A stretch of 64,000 nt of DNA, taken from positions 62,001-126,000 of the forward strand of contig NZ_FNYS01000008.1 in assembly GCF_900109075.1 (NCBI RefSeq), in the 5' to 3' direction. Every line of letters begins with the position of its first letter. Position 1 is the stretch's first letter. The position numbers and the translations under genes are program-made. This document shows, in pieces, positions 45,588-54,248 of the stretch. The stretch is from Myroides marinus (GTDB lineage: Bacteria; Bacteroidota; Bacteroidia; Flavobacteriales; Flavobacteriaceae). Below the pieces are notes generated by a model, which saw only the letters and a list, made by a program, of their open reading frames with translations, did no database searches and was not told the origin of the DNA.

Positions 45588-47243
45588 ATGAACTATCCAC
45601 AAATAGAACTAGCGCAAAGTATTATTGAAATTTGTAAAGCAAAGAATATTCAACATATAATCATATCACCAGGATCACGCAATGCCCCATTAACTATAGG
45701 GTTTGCTAGTGATCCTTTTTTTACATGTTACAGTCTAGCTGATGAGCGATGTGCTGCTTTCTTCGGTATGGGTATTGCTCAACAGAACGAATTCCCAGTA
45801 GCCCTAGTATGTACATCAGGTTCAGCATTACTAAACTACTACCCTGCCGTAGCTGAGGCTTTCTATAGCCAGATTCCTATGGTGATTATCTCGGCTGACA
45901 GACCTACTTCTAAGATAGATATCGGTGATGGACAGACTATCAGACAACGCAATGTATATGATAACCATATCATGTACAATGCCAATCTTACAGAAGAGGC
46001 TAATCAAGAGAATGATATCTTAATCAATACAGCGATTAATACAGCGATAGCTCAGAAAGGTCCTGTACATATCAACGCTCCTTTTGAAGAACCTCTATAC
46101 AATACGTTAGATGCCTTAACAGTTAATCCTACTATTATTGATATAGAAGAACTTCCTCAACAATATATAGAGTACGATCAGTATATAGAAGACTACAAAA
46201 AAGTGGCTAAAAAACTAGTACTAGTAGGAGTTAATAACCCTGGTGTTCTAGATAATAGCATTATAGAGTGGCTAGCTAATGATCCTTCTGTTATCGTGAT
46301 GACAGAAACTACATCTAACTTGCACCACCCTACTTATGTAGAACATATCGATAGAATTATCACTACCTTCTCTGAAGAGGATTTCTTAGCCTTTCAGCCT
46401 GATATCTTAATTACTTTTGGTGGTATGGTGGTGAGCAAACGTATCAAAGCGTTCTTGCGCAAATACAAACCTACTCAACACTGGCATATAGATACGCTAA
46501 GACACTATGATACTTATAGTGCTCTAAACAAAGCTGTGGTAGATACCCCACAAAACTTCTTTCAAGCAATAAAAGAGAATGTAGAAGAATTCGGTGCATC
46601 GACTTACAAGCAATGGATGCAAGATATCGTAACTGCTAGAATAGAAAAGCATAACGCTTACCTAACAAGTATCCCATTTAGCGATCTAAAGGTATTCGAA
46701 GTACTATTTAAAGAACTTCCACACAACACTCAATTACAAATCAGTAATAGCTCTGCTATTCGCTATGCTCAATTAATCAAAATAGACGCTTCTAACGACG
46801 TATTTTGTAACAGGGGGACTAGTGGGATAGACGGAAGCACTTCTACTGCTATAGGTGCTGCAGTGGCTTCTGATAAACCTACTCTATTAATTACTGGAGA
46901 CATTGGTTTCTTATATGACAGCAACGGACTGTGGAACAACTATATTCCTAAGAACTTTAAAATACTACTGCTAAACAATGGTGGAGGTGGTATCTTTAGA
47001 ATCTTACCTGGACATAAAGAAACTCCAGTTTTCAATACATACTTTGAAACAAGTCATCACTTAACAGCTGAGCACTTAGCCAAGATGTATCAATTTGATT
47101 ACTTAACTGCGCATAATGAGGAAGATTTATATAAGACATGTCAAGCATTCTTTAGCTCTAATGATACCCCAAGTATCTTAGAAGTCTTTACTCCTACTGA
47201 GGTTAATAATACTGTTTTGAGTAACTATTTTCGCAATATGTAA
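45588..47243 (+). CDS. menD: SEPHCHC synthase (menaquinone biosynthesis)
   Basis: 551 residues. SPGSRNAPLTIGFA, ERCAAFFGMGIAQQNEFPVA and VIISADRP are MenD signatures of the ThDP-binding fold, and ITGDIGFLYDSNGLWNN with LLNNGGGGIFRIL is the C-terminal ThDP pyrophosphate motif. It joins isochorismate and 2-oxoglutarate in menaquinone synthesis. Other men genes are not in the window. Confidence 0.95.
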   Translation: MNYPQIELAQSIIEICKAKNIQHIIISPGSRNAPLTIGFASDPFFTCYSLADERCAAFFGMGIAQQNEFPVALVCTSGSALLNYYPAVAEAFYSQIPMVIISADRPTSKIDIGDGQTIRQRNVYDNHIMYNANLTEEANQENDILINTAINTAIAQKGPVHINAPFEEPLYNTLDALTVNPTIIDIEELPQQYIEYDQYIEDYKKVAKKLVLVGVNNPGVLDNSIIEWLANDPSVIVMTETTSNLHHPTYVEHIDRIITTFSEEDFLAFQPDILITFGGMVVSKRIKAFLRKYKPTQHWHIDTLRHYDTYSALNKAVVDTPQNFFQAIKENVEEFGASTYKQWMQDIVTARIEKHNAYLTSIPFSDLKVFEVLFKELPHNTQLQISNSSAIRYAQLIKIDASNDVFCNRGTSGIDGSTSTAIGAAVASDKPTLLITGDIGFLYDSNGLWNNYIPKNFKILLLNNGGGGIFRILPGHKETPVFNTYFETSHHLTAEHLAKMYQFDYLTAHNEEDLYKTCQAFFSSNDTPSILEVFTPTEVNNTVLSNYFRNM

Positions 47244-47310
47244 TTTTAACAAACAATAATGTACGCGTAATGAAATTTTATGTATCTTGTACTCAATAAA
47301 AAAGAAAATT

Positions 47311-47655
47311 ATGAGTAAAAGAGACGAATTAATTCAAAAGTACGCTGCTGATTTAAAAGACAAGTGTGGTGTAACAGCTAATATGGATTTATTAACTGCT
47401 GTAACTATCGGATGTGGGCCTTCTATCTACAACCAAGATTCATCTACTGTAGCTGGTTCTTCAGAATCTGAATTAGCAACTGTAAAGAATAATTTCTTAA
47501 TTAAGAAACTTGGTCTTAAAGATGGTCCTGAATTAGATAAAGGTATCCAAGCTGTGATGGACAAATATGGTCAATCAAACAGAAACAAATACAGAGCAGT
47601 AGTTTACTATCTATTAACTGTTCACTTCAAGAAAGAAAGTGTTTACAAGAAATAA
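47311..47655 (+). CDS. DUF2853 family protein
   Basis: 114 residues from ATG 47311. SKRDELIQKYAADLKDKCGV, a middle region with DLLTAVTIGCGPSIYN, and YRAVVYYLLTVHFKKESVYK fit the DUF2853 family, whose function is unknown (small helical protein). A strong terminator follows at 47683-47715. Confidence 0.78.
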   Translation: MSKRDELIQKYAADLKDKCGVTANMDLLTAVTIGCGPSIYNQDSSTVAGSSESELATVKNNFLIKKLGLKDGPELDKGIQAVMDKYGQSNRNKYRAVVYYLLTVHFKKESVYKK

Positions 47656-47682
47656 TATAACGTAAATATATAATGTACTTTA

Positions 47683-47715
47683 AAAGGAGTTGTTTTTATC
47701 ACAACTCCTTTTTTT
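47683..47715 (+). terminator. Terminator of the DUF2853 gene
   Basis: 11-bp stem AAAGGAGTTGT / ACAACTCCTTT with a 7-nt loop and a T run. Confidence 0.9.
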
Positions 47716-47744
47716 GTGTTTTATAATTCCAAAATTAGTATGCA

Positions 47745-47782
47745 TAAAAAAACTAGAGACTCGTCAGAAGACAAATCTCTAG
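47745..47782 (-). terminator. Terminator for the amidohydrolase operon
   Basis: ACTAGAGA / TCTCTAGT stem with 16-nt loop and seven T on the minus strand, about 177 bp after the stop at 47959. Confidence 0.7.
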
Positions 47783-47958
47783 TAGGGGTTAAATCCAGAT
47801 TATAGGCTATCTCAATGCAAACGAATTAAGTTCTTATCAATAACTCTATTGGGCAATCTGGGATAAAAAACCGAAATATATGTACACATATTTCGAACTA
47901 AAAAAATATAAAATTGGGCTATGAAAAATTATTCAAGTTGAATGTACTGTTTAGTGAG

Positions 47959-49305
47959 CTAAACATTTCCTCTAGAATAAACCTTTTTTCCTTTATAGAA
48001 TGTTGCTTCTCTATCTGGTGTTCTCGCTACAGCTTCAGCTGAGCAACTCGCCTTGACAAATACGAAGTCTGCTGATTCTCCTACTTTAGGCCATTGGCGT
48101 TCACCTTTCTCATTTAGAGGCAATACTTGATCTTTAGTAGCTATCTGCAAAGCTCTACTTAACCTAAACTCATCTGTCCAGCCATAAAGCTCTGCGCAGT
48201 GCTTAGCCTTCTCTAGCATATCGCAAGAACCAAAAGGTTGCCAATGATCGATAATACTATCTGTACCTGTCATCACACTTACATTGTGCTTATAAAAAGT
48301 AGGTATAGGCATCATAGAGCGTCCTAATGGCACTGTAGAGATTACTCCTACTCCATTAGCACTCATCTGTTCTGATAGTTCGTCTAATTCCTTTGGTTCG
48401 ATTTGACCTAAGGCAAAACCGTGACTTATAAAGGTGCGCCCTTGAAGAGCTTTATTTGCTTCTACGTGTTTTAAAATATGTTTGATAGCAGGAATACCTG
48501 TCTTAGCTCCTTCGTGTAGATGGATATCTATCCCTTTGTTATAATCTAAAGCAATCTGAATCATCACGTCTAAAGACTTCTCCATATTAGCATCTACTGT
48601 AGTAGGATCAAGACCTCCGATATAATCTATCCCCATCTGTGCAGCTTCTCTTAAAAGCCCTTCACTGTCTGAATATAAAATACCGTGCTGTGGAAAAGCA
48701 ACAATTTCACTTCCCATCACATCCTTCTTATTCTCTAAAGCTATTTTGAGGTTTTCTAAACTCTTTAGACCACTTGTAGGATCTATATTAGTCTGACATC
48801 TAGCAAAATATGTTCCTTGGCTATTCATCAAGTCGATAGCCATTTCGGCCTTTTCTACTGATCTAACTAATAAGTCTGGTAATATTCTGCGTTCTAGATC
48901 AATCATATCTTTCACAGATCTCCCTGGTTTAGGGTCTCCGTACCAACGTTCTCCATAAAAAGTCTTATCGATATGAATGTGCATATCTCTAAAACCTGGT
49001 AGCATAAGCATACCTCTCATATCTACCCTAAGCACATTCTCTGCCTTAGTATTACCACTCTTCTCTATAGAAACGATTACACCATTGGCTATATATATCT
49101 CGAATAACTCTGTCTTAGTACGCCATACTTGCCCTTGGGCGTTGTAATCAAAACCAGTTTCTAATAATACATTTGTAAGTACTAGTTCATTTATCTTGCC
49201 GTAAGTTCTCGTATTACTAGCTTTAGCTTCTGAACTTATAGATGGTAAGAACAATCCTCCTGCAGCTGCAGCAGTCATTCCTAAAAATTGCTTCCTATTT
49301 ATCAT
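47959..49305 (-). CDS. Exported amidohydrolase, cytosine-deaminase-like
   Basis: 448 residues. The N-terminus INRKQFLGMTAAAAGGLFLP resembles a Tat signal but with a single Arg (RK). The metal-site residues are in order: MHIHIDKTF (HxHxDK, about 108), IHLHEGAKTG (about 240), SHGFALG (about 272) and TGTDSIIDHWQPFGSCDM (about 322). This pattern is that of cytosine deaminase-like amidohydrolases, which hydrolyse cyclic amidines or amides. Substrate unknown. It is downstream of an ankyrin lipoprotein and an AraC regulator on the same strand (gaps 48 and 68 bp). Confidence 0.85.
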   Translation of the reverse strand: MINRKQFLGMTAAAAGGLFLPSISSEAKASNTRTYGKINELVLTNVLLETGFDYNAQGQVWRTKTELFEIYIANGVIVSIEKSGNTKAENVLRVDMRGMLMLPGFRDMHIHIDKTFYGERWYGDPKPGRSVKDMIDLERRILPDLLVRSVEKAEMAIDLMNSQGTYFARCQTNIDPTSGLKSLENLKIALENKKDVMGSEIVAFPQHGILYSDSEGLLREAAQMGIDYIGGLDPTTVDANMEKSLDVMIQIALDYNKGIDIHLHEGAKTGIPAIKHILKHVEANKALQGRTFISHGFALGQIEPKELDELSEQMSANGVGVISTVPLGRSMMPIPTFYKHNVSVMTGTDSIIDHWQPFGSCDMLEKAKHCAELYGWTDEFRLSRALQIATKDQVLPLNEKGERQWPKVGESADFVFVKASCSAEAVARTPDREATFYKGKKVYSRGNV

Positions 49306-49353
49306 TGTTGTTGTTTCCTATTATTAGTTGTTGTTCTACTGTAATGTATGAGT

Positions 49354-50061
49354 TTATTTGGCTCCAGCAGCGTTTAAAAGCTTAATCATACCTTGATAAT
49401 TTCGCTTCTGTGCGTGTTGCAATGGAGTTATATCATCAGCGTCAGGAATATTCACATTCACTCCGCCTTTAATTAATTCATCAACTATATTGGTATGTAG
49501 AAGTCCGCCATCACTGAGAACTATGGCTTCCATAAGTGCAGTCCAGCCCAACCTATTTACGTGATCGATAGGGTAACCTGGATAGTTAACTAATAATTTA
49601 ACAACATCGATATGTCCTTTTTCTGCAGCAGGAATTAAAGCACTACCGTTATAGCGATTAAAAACTGTAAAATCAGCTCCATGCTTTAACGCTAATTGTA
49701 CTATTTCTAAATTCCCCTCTGCACTAGCATAAAGAAAAGGGCTGTTTAATATTTTATCTTGCGCATTTACATTAGCGCCAGCTTCAATTAAAGCTATAGC
49801 AATACTATTATACTTTAGATACACAGCATACATCAAAGGAGTTTCTCCTTTAACATTCTGTATTTCTAAATTTACTCCACGCTCCACTAACTGCTTAACA
49901 GCAGTGAGATCATTTTTCTTAATAGCATCAAATAAAACATCCTCCTTCATATCTACTACTTCATTATCTGAATTAGTCAAATTATTATCTGTAGAGTTAC
50001 AAGCAATCGTTGTACCTGTTACTAGACTAATAAAAAGCAATAATGTTATTCTTCTTATCAT
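49354..50061 (-). CDS. Ankyrin-repeat lipoprotein
   Basis: 235 residues. The lipobox TTIAC predicts lipidation. Five or so ankyrin repeats follow (for example VKGETPLMYAVYLKYNSIAI, ILNSPFLYASAEGNLEIVQL, RYNGSALIPAAEKGHIDVVK, DDITPLQHAQKRNYQGMIKL). Ankyrin repeats bind other proteins, so it probably partners another envelope protein; the adjacent exported amidohydrolase is the obvious candidate. Confidence 0.85.
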   Translation of the reverse strand: MIRRITLLLFISLVTGTTIACNSTDNNLTNSDNEVVDMKEDVLFDAIKKNDLTAVKQLVERGVNLEIQNVKGETPLMYAVYLKYNSIAIALIEAGANVNAQDKILNSPFLYASAEGNLEIVQLALKHGADFTVFNRYNGSALIPAAEKGHIDVVKLLVNYPGYPIDHVNRLGWTALMEAIVLSDGGLLHTNIVDELIKGGVNVNIPDADDITPLQHAQKRNYQGMIKLLNAAGAK

Positions 50062-50129
50062 AGAATTAATTACTTAATAACTTCTCTTACAAAGATAAAA
50101 GTACTGATAAGAAGGAGGTTGTAATACAC

Positions 50130-51002
50130 TTATAGATTATTGGAGTTTTTATAACTCAACCTAAATTCACCAGGAGTCATTCCTAATTGTTTCTTGAAAA
50201 AGTTATTAAAATAACTTGTATCATTAAACGACAATGAGAACGCTATCTCTTTAATTGAGATATTGGTTGTCGTTAATAATCGTTTTGCCTCTAATAATAG
50301 CCTATTTTGGATTAAAGACCCTGCATTAGTACCAAGTACTTTCTTACAAAGAATATTCAAATAATTAGGCGTTATCTTTAGTTGTTCTGCATAGAATGCA
50401 ACGCTACTTTGTTCTTTAAAGTGCACTTCTAAAAGTTCTTCGAACTGAAGTATGTTCTTATCCATACTCTGAGGGTTTACCCCTTCGTGATATTGAATAA
50501 AGTCTTTATGTAGATGTTTTAACAACAAATGGAAGGATAATAAAGAAATTTCTCTATCGATAACCTGCCCTTTTGTTAATCTATTTTCCAACTCCTCTAA
50601 ATCAGCTTTGTATTTATTAAATACTTCTGAAGATAACACCATTTGATTAGGTGCCCCTAATTGAAAATATGCCAATGGACTATAAGTCGTATTTAACGAC
50701 TGTAAAATAGTAGGCGAAAACATTAATTGGAAGCCTATAGTATGGTTCTCTAGCAGCCAATAATGTACCTGTTGTGGTCTTAAAAAGAACACTTGATAAT
50801 CTACTACATCGATTCTTTCAAAATCAATGTCGTGATATCCTCCTCCTTTTTCAACAAAGAAAATAAAGTAAAAATCATGCTTGTGGGGAGCTAATAGATC
50901 GTTTCTTCCTTTTTCGATGTGCTTAAATAAAGTAATGTCTGCTGTTTCTTCTCCTAATATATTAGCAGTCGAAAGCGTCTGTATTTTATTATTCGTATTC
51001 AC
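50130..51002 (-). CDS. AraC-family transcriptional regulator
   Basis: 290 residues from a GTG start at 51002 (NTNNKIQTLSTANILGEETA); there is no suitable ATG upstream. A cupin-type sensor (LLAPHKHDFYFIFFVEKGGG) is followed by the AraC DNA-binding domain (FYAEQLKITPNYLNILCKKV and IKEIAFSLSFNDTSYFNNFF). It is upstream of the ankyrin and amidohydrolase genes in the same direction and may regulate them; this is inference. Confidence 0.88.
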   Translation of the reverse strand: MNTNNKIQTLSTANILGEETADITLFKHIEKGRNDLLAPHKHDFYFIFFVEKGGGYHDIDFERIDVVDYQVFFLRPQQVHYWLLENHTIGFQLMFSPTILQSLNTTYSPLAYFQLGAPNQMVLSSEVFNKYKADLEELENRLTKGQVIDREISLLSFHLLLKHLHKDFIQYHEGVNPQSMDKNILQFEELLEVHFKEQSSVAFYAEQLKITPNYLNILCKKVLGTNAGSLIQNRLLLEAKRLLTTTNISIKEIAFSLSFNDTSYFNNFFKKQLGMTPGEFRLSYKNSNNL

Positions 51003-51302
51003 TTATTGCGTAAGGTTAATTAGTTTGATTGACATTTTAAGTCGCTAAAAATAAAGCAAATCATGCTTATGATAAACTATTTTTAGTTAAAACATCCAAA
51101 ACTTCACGTATTGAGAATTATTTATACAGAATATAAGTTTGTTTTTACCCTTTTTAATGCAGAATATAATAGATATCTATTCCTTTTTATAAACATGCCA
51201 AAAAAAGTCAAAGTAAAATCATAAATATTAATCCTCTATTTTAACGTTTTTCTCTTTTACTCACCAGTATAATAATCACATAATATACTCCTATAAAAAA
51301 GA

Positions 51303-51328
51303 AAAGCTCATCCCGAAAGATAAGCTTT
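51303..51328 (-). terminator. Orphan minus-strand terminator
   Basis: AAAGCT-c-ATC (51303-51312) pairs with GAT-a-AGCTTT (51319-51328), followed on the minus strand by TTTCTTTTTT. It implies a transcript coming from the 51.33-51.7 kb side. Confidence 0.5.
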
Positions 51329-51369
51329 AACTGTGATATTAATTTAGTAGATGAATTAATTATTCTAAT

Positions 51370-51429
51370 TTAAAATGGTAACATATTGGTTTGATCTTCT
51401 CCGTTAAAAACTACTCCAAAACCAAGCAT
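51370..51429 (-). CDS. Possible 19-residue small ORF
   Basis: Reads MLGFGVVFNGEDQTNMLPF then TAA, preceded in frame by a stop, and followed about 45 bp later by an orphan terminator. Too short to support by itself; no ribosome binding site stands out. Given as a candidate only. Confidence 0.2.
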   Translation of the reverse strand: MLGFGVVFNGEDQTNMLPF

Positions 51430-51729
51430 TTATAGCTTAAAAAGCTGATTATTTCCTATTTACCGAGGCCAAAGAAAACAATTAAATATTACACTACCAA
51501 ATTAAAAGGCACTTTTTGCTCCAAAACATCTACTTTTTAAGCTTTCTTTAAAGGTTTATTGCTATGAAATGTCGCTAGCGGGAAGATTTTTATTCTATTC
51601 ATTAGTATAAGAACCTTAACTTCTATTGGCTAATTTTAGAAATTATTATAGCTTTGGAAATTAACCTTAAAACAACCGTTATACTACTCATAAATATTGT
51701 GTATAACTAGACGCTACTTAACCTTATAA

Positions 51730-52581
51730 ATGAAAAAAAACACTACAGCATCTTCAGTCGCTGCCGCTCTTACCTCTATGATGTGTGTACAAGGGGGCGC
51801 TTCTGTAGCCAAGCAATTATTCCCAGTAGTAGGCGCTACTGGAACTACAGCACTGAGAATAGGAATATCAGCAATCCTATTAAATATTATTAATCGCCCT
51901 AAGATTTCTAAATTTTCTAAAAAAGAATGGATGTACTGTGGGTTATTTGGAGGGTCAATTGCACTTATGAATATGATCTTCTATCTAGCGATACAGCGTA
52001 TCCCTCTAGGGTTAGGAGTTACTATAGAATTCATTGGTCCCTTGTTCTTAGCCTTATTCTTGTCGCGTAAAGTATTGGATATTGTATGGGCATTATTTGC
52101 CTGTGCAGGTATATTGCTTATCGTGCCTTGGCAAACAAACAACGTTGATATTATAGGACTAGGTTTAGCCGCTACGGCTGGTATATTCTGGGCGTGCTAT
52201 ATCGTGATGGGAAGTAAAGTATCTAAAGAGATGAATACCAATCACGCTGTATCAGTAGGATTAGTATTCGCTACCCTTATCGTAGTACCTGTAGCCTTGT
52301 TTATGGGAGGATTAGAAAAACTAACATGGAGTAGCTTAGGATTAGGAGTACTAGTGGCAATCTTATCTAGTGCCTTACCCTTCTCTCTTGACCTTGTGGC
52401 ACTAAAGAGATTACCAGCAAAGACCTTCAGTATCTTAACGAGTTTACAACCTGCCTTTGCCGCTATGTCAGGGTTGTTATTCCTAAAAGAACATTTAACT
52501 CTTATGCAGTGGATATCTATAGCATGTGTAATTACAGCAAGTGTAGGTTCTACTATATTTAGTACTAAAAAAGAAGCTTAA
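51730..52581 (+). CDS. EamA/DMT-family transporter (RhtA-like)
   Basis: 283 residues with ten hydrophobic helices in two EamA halves. SVAKQLFPVVGATGTTALRI and FIGPLFLALFLSRK are typical of the drug/metabolite transporter superfamily, close in pattern to the threonine/homoserine exporter RhtA. It lies in the inner membrane and exports small metabolites; substrate is not determined. It ends in a 26-bp perfect hairpin. Confidence 0.88.
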   Translation: MKKNTTASSVAAALTSMMCVQGGASVAKQLFPVVGATGTTALRIGISAILLNIINRPKISKFSKKEWMYCGLFGGSIALMNMIFYLAIQRIPLGLGVTIEFIGPLFLALFLSRKVLDIVWALFACAGILLIVPWQTNNVDIIGLGLAATAGIFWACYIVMGSKVSKEMNTNHAVSVGLVFATLIVVPVALFMGGLEKLTWSSLGLGVLVAILSSALPFSLDLVALKRLPAKTFSILTSLQPAFAAMSGLLFLKEHLTLMQWISIACVITASVGSTIFSTKKEA

Positions 52582-52589
52582 ACAAGCTA

Positions 52590-52645
52590 AATGATAAAAG
52601 TAAAGGCGATTCTGATGATTCAGAATCGCCTTTACTTTTATCATT
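52590..52645. terminator. Very long bidirectional hairpin terminator
   Basis: Perfect 26-bp stem (52590-52615 with 52620-52645) around a 4-nt TGAT loop, between the EamA stop and the minus-strand gene whose stop codon (52644-52646) overlaps its end. Twice the stem length of most terminators in the window. Confidence 0.9.
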
Positions 52646-53024
52646 ATCTCTGTTTTAAGATTGCCTTTGTATTTAGGTAGATATTATCTACGAGCTCTGT
52701 TAAGTCATCCATCATAAAATAATTATGACCAATATTGATTAGTTGATTGTACAGTGTTTCTTCATTTTTAAAAAATGCTTGCTCTGCAGCTTCTACTAAT
52801 CCTTCTGTGTACTTTTGTCCAGCACCTAAAGCAACTAATCGTTCTACAACAGCCTTATTCACGTCCTCTTGTTCTAGCATAAAAACTATTTTTTGGCCTA
52901 AACAATAGCCATAAAACGTCATTCCTGTAACAACAAATAAGGTCTCGCTATCTAAATCCCATCTACTATCATCTACAATCTGTTGCAATAGTACATCTAT
53001 CTTCTTATGAAATGCTTCTATCAT
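52644..53024 (-). CDS. Uncharacterised protein, 126 residues
   Basis: MIEAFHKKIDVLLQQIVDDS, helical, no signal peptide, with FYGYCLGQKIVFMLEQEDVN in the middle. I do not recognise it. The stop codon lies in the 26-bp hairpin. Codon use agrees with neighbours. Confidence 0.6.
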   Translation of the reverse strand: MIEAFHKKIDVLLQQIVDDSRWDLDSETLFVVTGMTFYGYCLGQKIVFMLEQEDVNKAVVERLVALGAGQKYTEGLVEAAEQAFFKNEETLYNQLINIGHNYFMMDDLTELVDNIYLNTKAILKQR

Positions 53025-53057
53025 GCTTTTTTTATATTATAAAGGCTAAAATACAAA

Positions 53058-53083
53058 AAGGGAATCAATCTCTTGACTCCCTT
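53058..53083 (-). terminator. Terminator of the 53101 lipoprotein gene
   Basis: AAGGGAATCA (53058-53067) with TGACTCCCTT (53074-53083), one mismatch, 6-nt loop and T5 on the minus strand. Confidence 0.7.
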
Positions 53084-53100
53084 ATATAGTATATAATACT

Positions 53101-53991
53101 TTATTTCATTTCTTTATACGTAATGGTAGCTTTACCTTTAGTTATATCAGTTACCCATTTATATTTCACTTCTTGTTTTATAGGATCCCAACCATAAGAA
53201 GTTCTATAATAGTCTTTTATTTCAAATTCAAATGATGTTGGATATTGATTATTATCATACTGATACGTAATCTTTGATTCTGAATACGCTTTATCTCCTA
53301 CATAAGCATGCTTTAAGTATGTTGGATTATTCATTGGTAATAACTCATTAGCATATTTCAATCCTGTCATAGCTGCTTGACTTGGACCAAAATCAATCTG
53401 AGTTTTTTTGCTTAAATCAATTGCTCCTGTTGTATTAAGTGTATGAAATGCAGCAAAAGGTTTATTGTCATACTTGATTTCTGTTTTATACTCACCTTCT
53501 ACTTTATCTTGATCATTATAAGAGTAAAAAGTTAAGTCAACAGGATTTCCTTTATCAATAGTATTGATTTTTCCCAATTTTCCAAAGTTAAAAGGAGCTA
53601 ATCCTAAGAAATCAGAAACAATATGCTTTCTTTTTTCTATTTTTTCTCCCTCACCCCATTCATAAACAGATTCAAAATATTCAATCTCTTTAACGATTCC
53701 CTTATCATCATAGATAAAATTATAAAGAACATCAGTACCGTCACCAACAATACTTGTTACCTTATTCGCATCGTTATATTTTAATTCTACTACTCCCTCA
53801 CTGTATTCAGGTTTATCGGCCTCATCATAATCAGAAGTAGAAACAGAATTAATATTGATCTTCTCAATAACTTTAATAACTTTATTAGGAGGAGTTATTC
53901 CATTTCCATTGTCAGAACTATTATCATCTGAACTACATGAAACACCAACAAAAGCAAGTGCTGCTAAAGCACTAAAAATAATCTTTTTCAT
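53101..53991 (-). CDS. Surface lipoprotein of unknown function
   Basis: 296 residues from ATG 53991 (MKKIIFSALAALAFVGVSC); the longer frame to 54030 adds a non-signal lead. The Cys followed by SSDDNSSDN predicts lipidation and possible surface export. The mature part has repeated Y.YD/Y.DN elements (LKYNDANKVTSIVGDG, YNFIYDDKGIVKEIEYF, FYSYNDQDKVEGEYK, YQYDNNQYPTSFEFE), reminiscent of YD-repeat-like DUF4595 proteins. Exact family not certain. Confidence 0.75.
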   Translation of the reverse strand: MKKIIFSALAALAFVGVSCSSDDNSSDNGNGITPPNKVIKVIEKININSVSTSDYDEADKPEYSEGVVELKYNDANKVTSIVGDGTDVLYNFIYDDKGIVKEIEYFESVYEWGEGEKIEKRKHIVSDFLGLAPFNFGKLGKINTIDKGNPVDLTFYSYNDQDKVEGEYKTEIKYDNKPFAAFHTLNTTGAIDLSKKTQIDFGPSQAAMTGLKYANELLPMNNPTYLKHAYVGDKAYSESKITYQYDNNQYPTSFEFEIKDYYRTSYGWDPIKQEVKYKWVTDITKGKATITYKEMK

Positions 53992-54197
53992 ATTTAACTT
54001 AATTTTATGCAAAATTACACAAACAAACATATACTTAATCGCTCACGAATATTATTTGATTTTATCTATATTAATAACAAAAAAGATATACAAAAAAGTT
54101 ATTTTAATCCATAATAAAACAGTTATTAACAAAAAAATGCTTTTTAAAAATAAATAAAACAATGTCATTTAAAGTCTATCTTAGAATGAAAGCAAAA

Positions 54198-54222
54198 AAG
54201 CACCCATTATTGGATGCTTCTT
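54198..54222 (-). terminator. bshA terminator
   Basis: AAGCACCC (54198-54205) with GGATGCTT (54212-54219), one mismatch, then T6 on the minus strand; 30 bp after the stop. Confidence 0.7.
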
Positions 54223-54248
54223 TGTTTTTATTCTATTTCTTAAATAAT

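Larger units (their letters stand above)
47656..47958. other. Convergent region with two terminators
   Basis: 303 bp without a gene. 47683-47715 is a plus-strand terminator (AAAGGAGTTGT/ACAACTCCTTT then T run). 47752-47782 is a minus-strand stem-loop (ACTAGAGA/TCTCTAGT) with seven T for the amidohydrolase gene. Confidence 0.75.
51003..51729. other. Intergenic region between divergent genes, with a minus-strand terminator
   Basis: 727 bp. A minus-strand terminator-like hairpin at 51303-51328 (AAAGCT.ATC/GAT.AGCTTT) with T-rich flank has no known gene upstream on that strand. A short minus-strand ORF (51370-51429) lies before it. The promoters of the GTG-start AraC gene and of the EamA gene should also be here but are not clear. 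Confidence 0.45.

Noticed and set aside
47959..49305. Firm Tat signal on the amidohydrolase
   Set aside because: The motif is N-R-K-Q-F-L with one Arg only; export is likely, but the Tat route is not certain.
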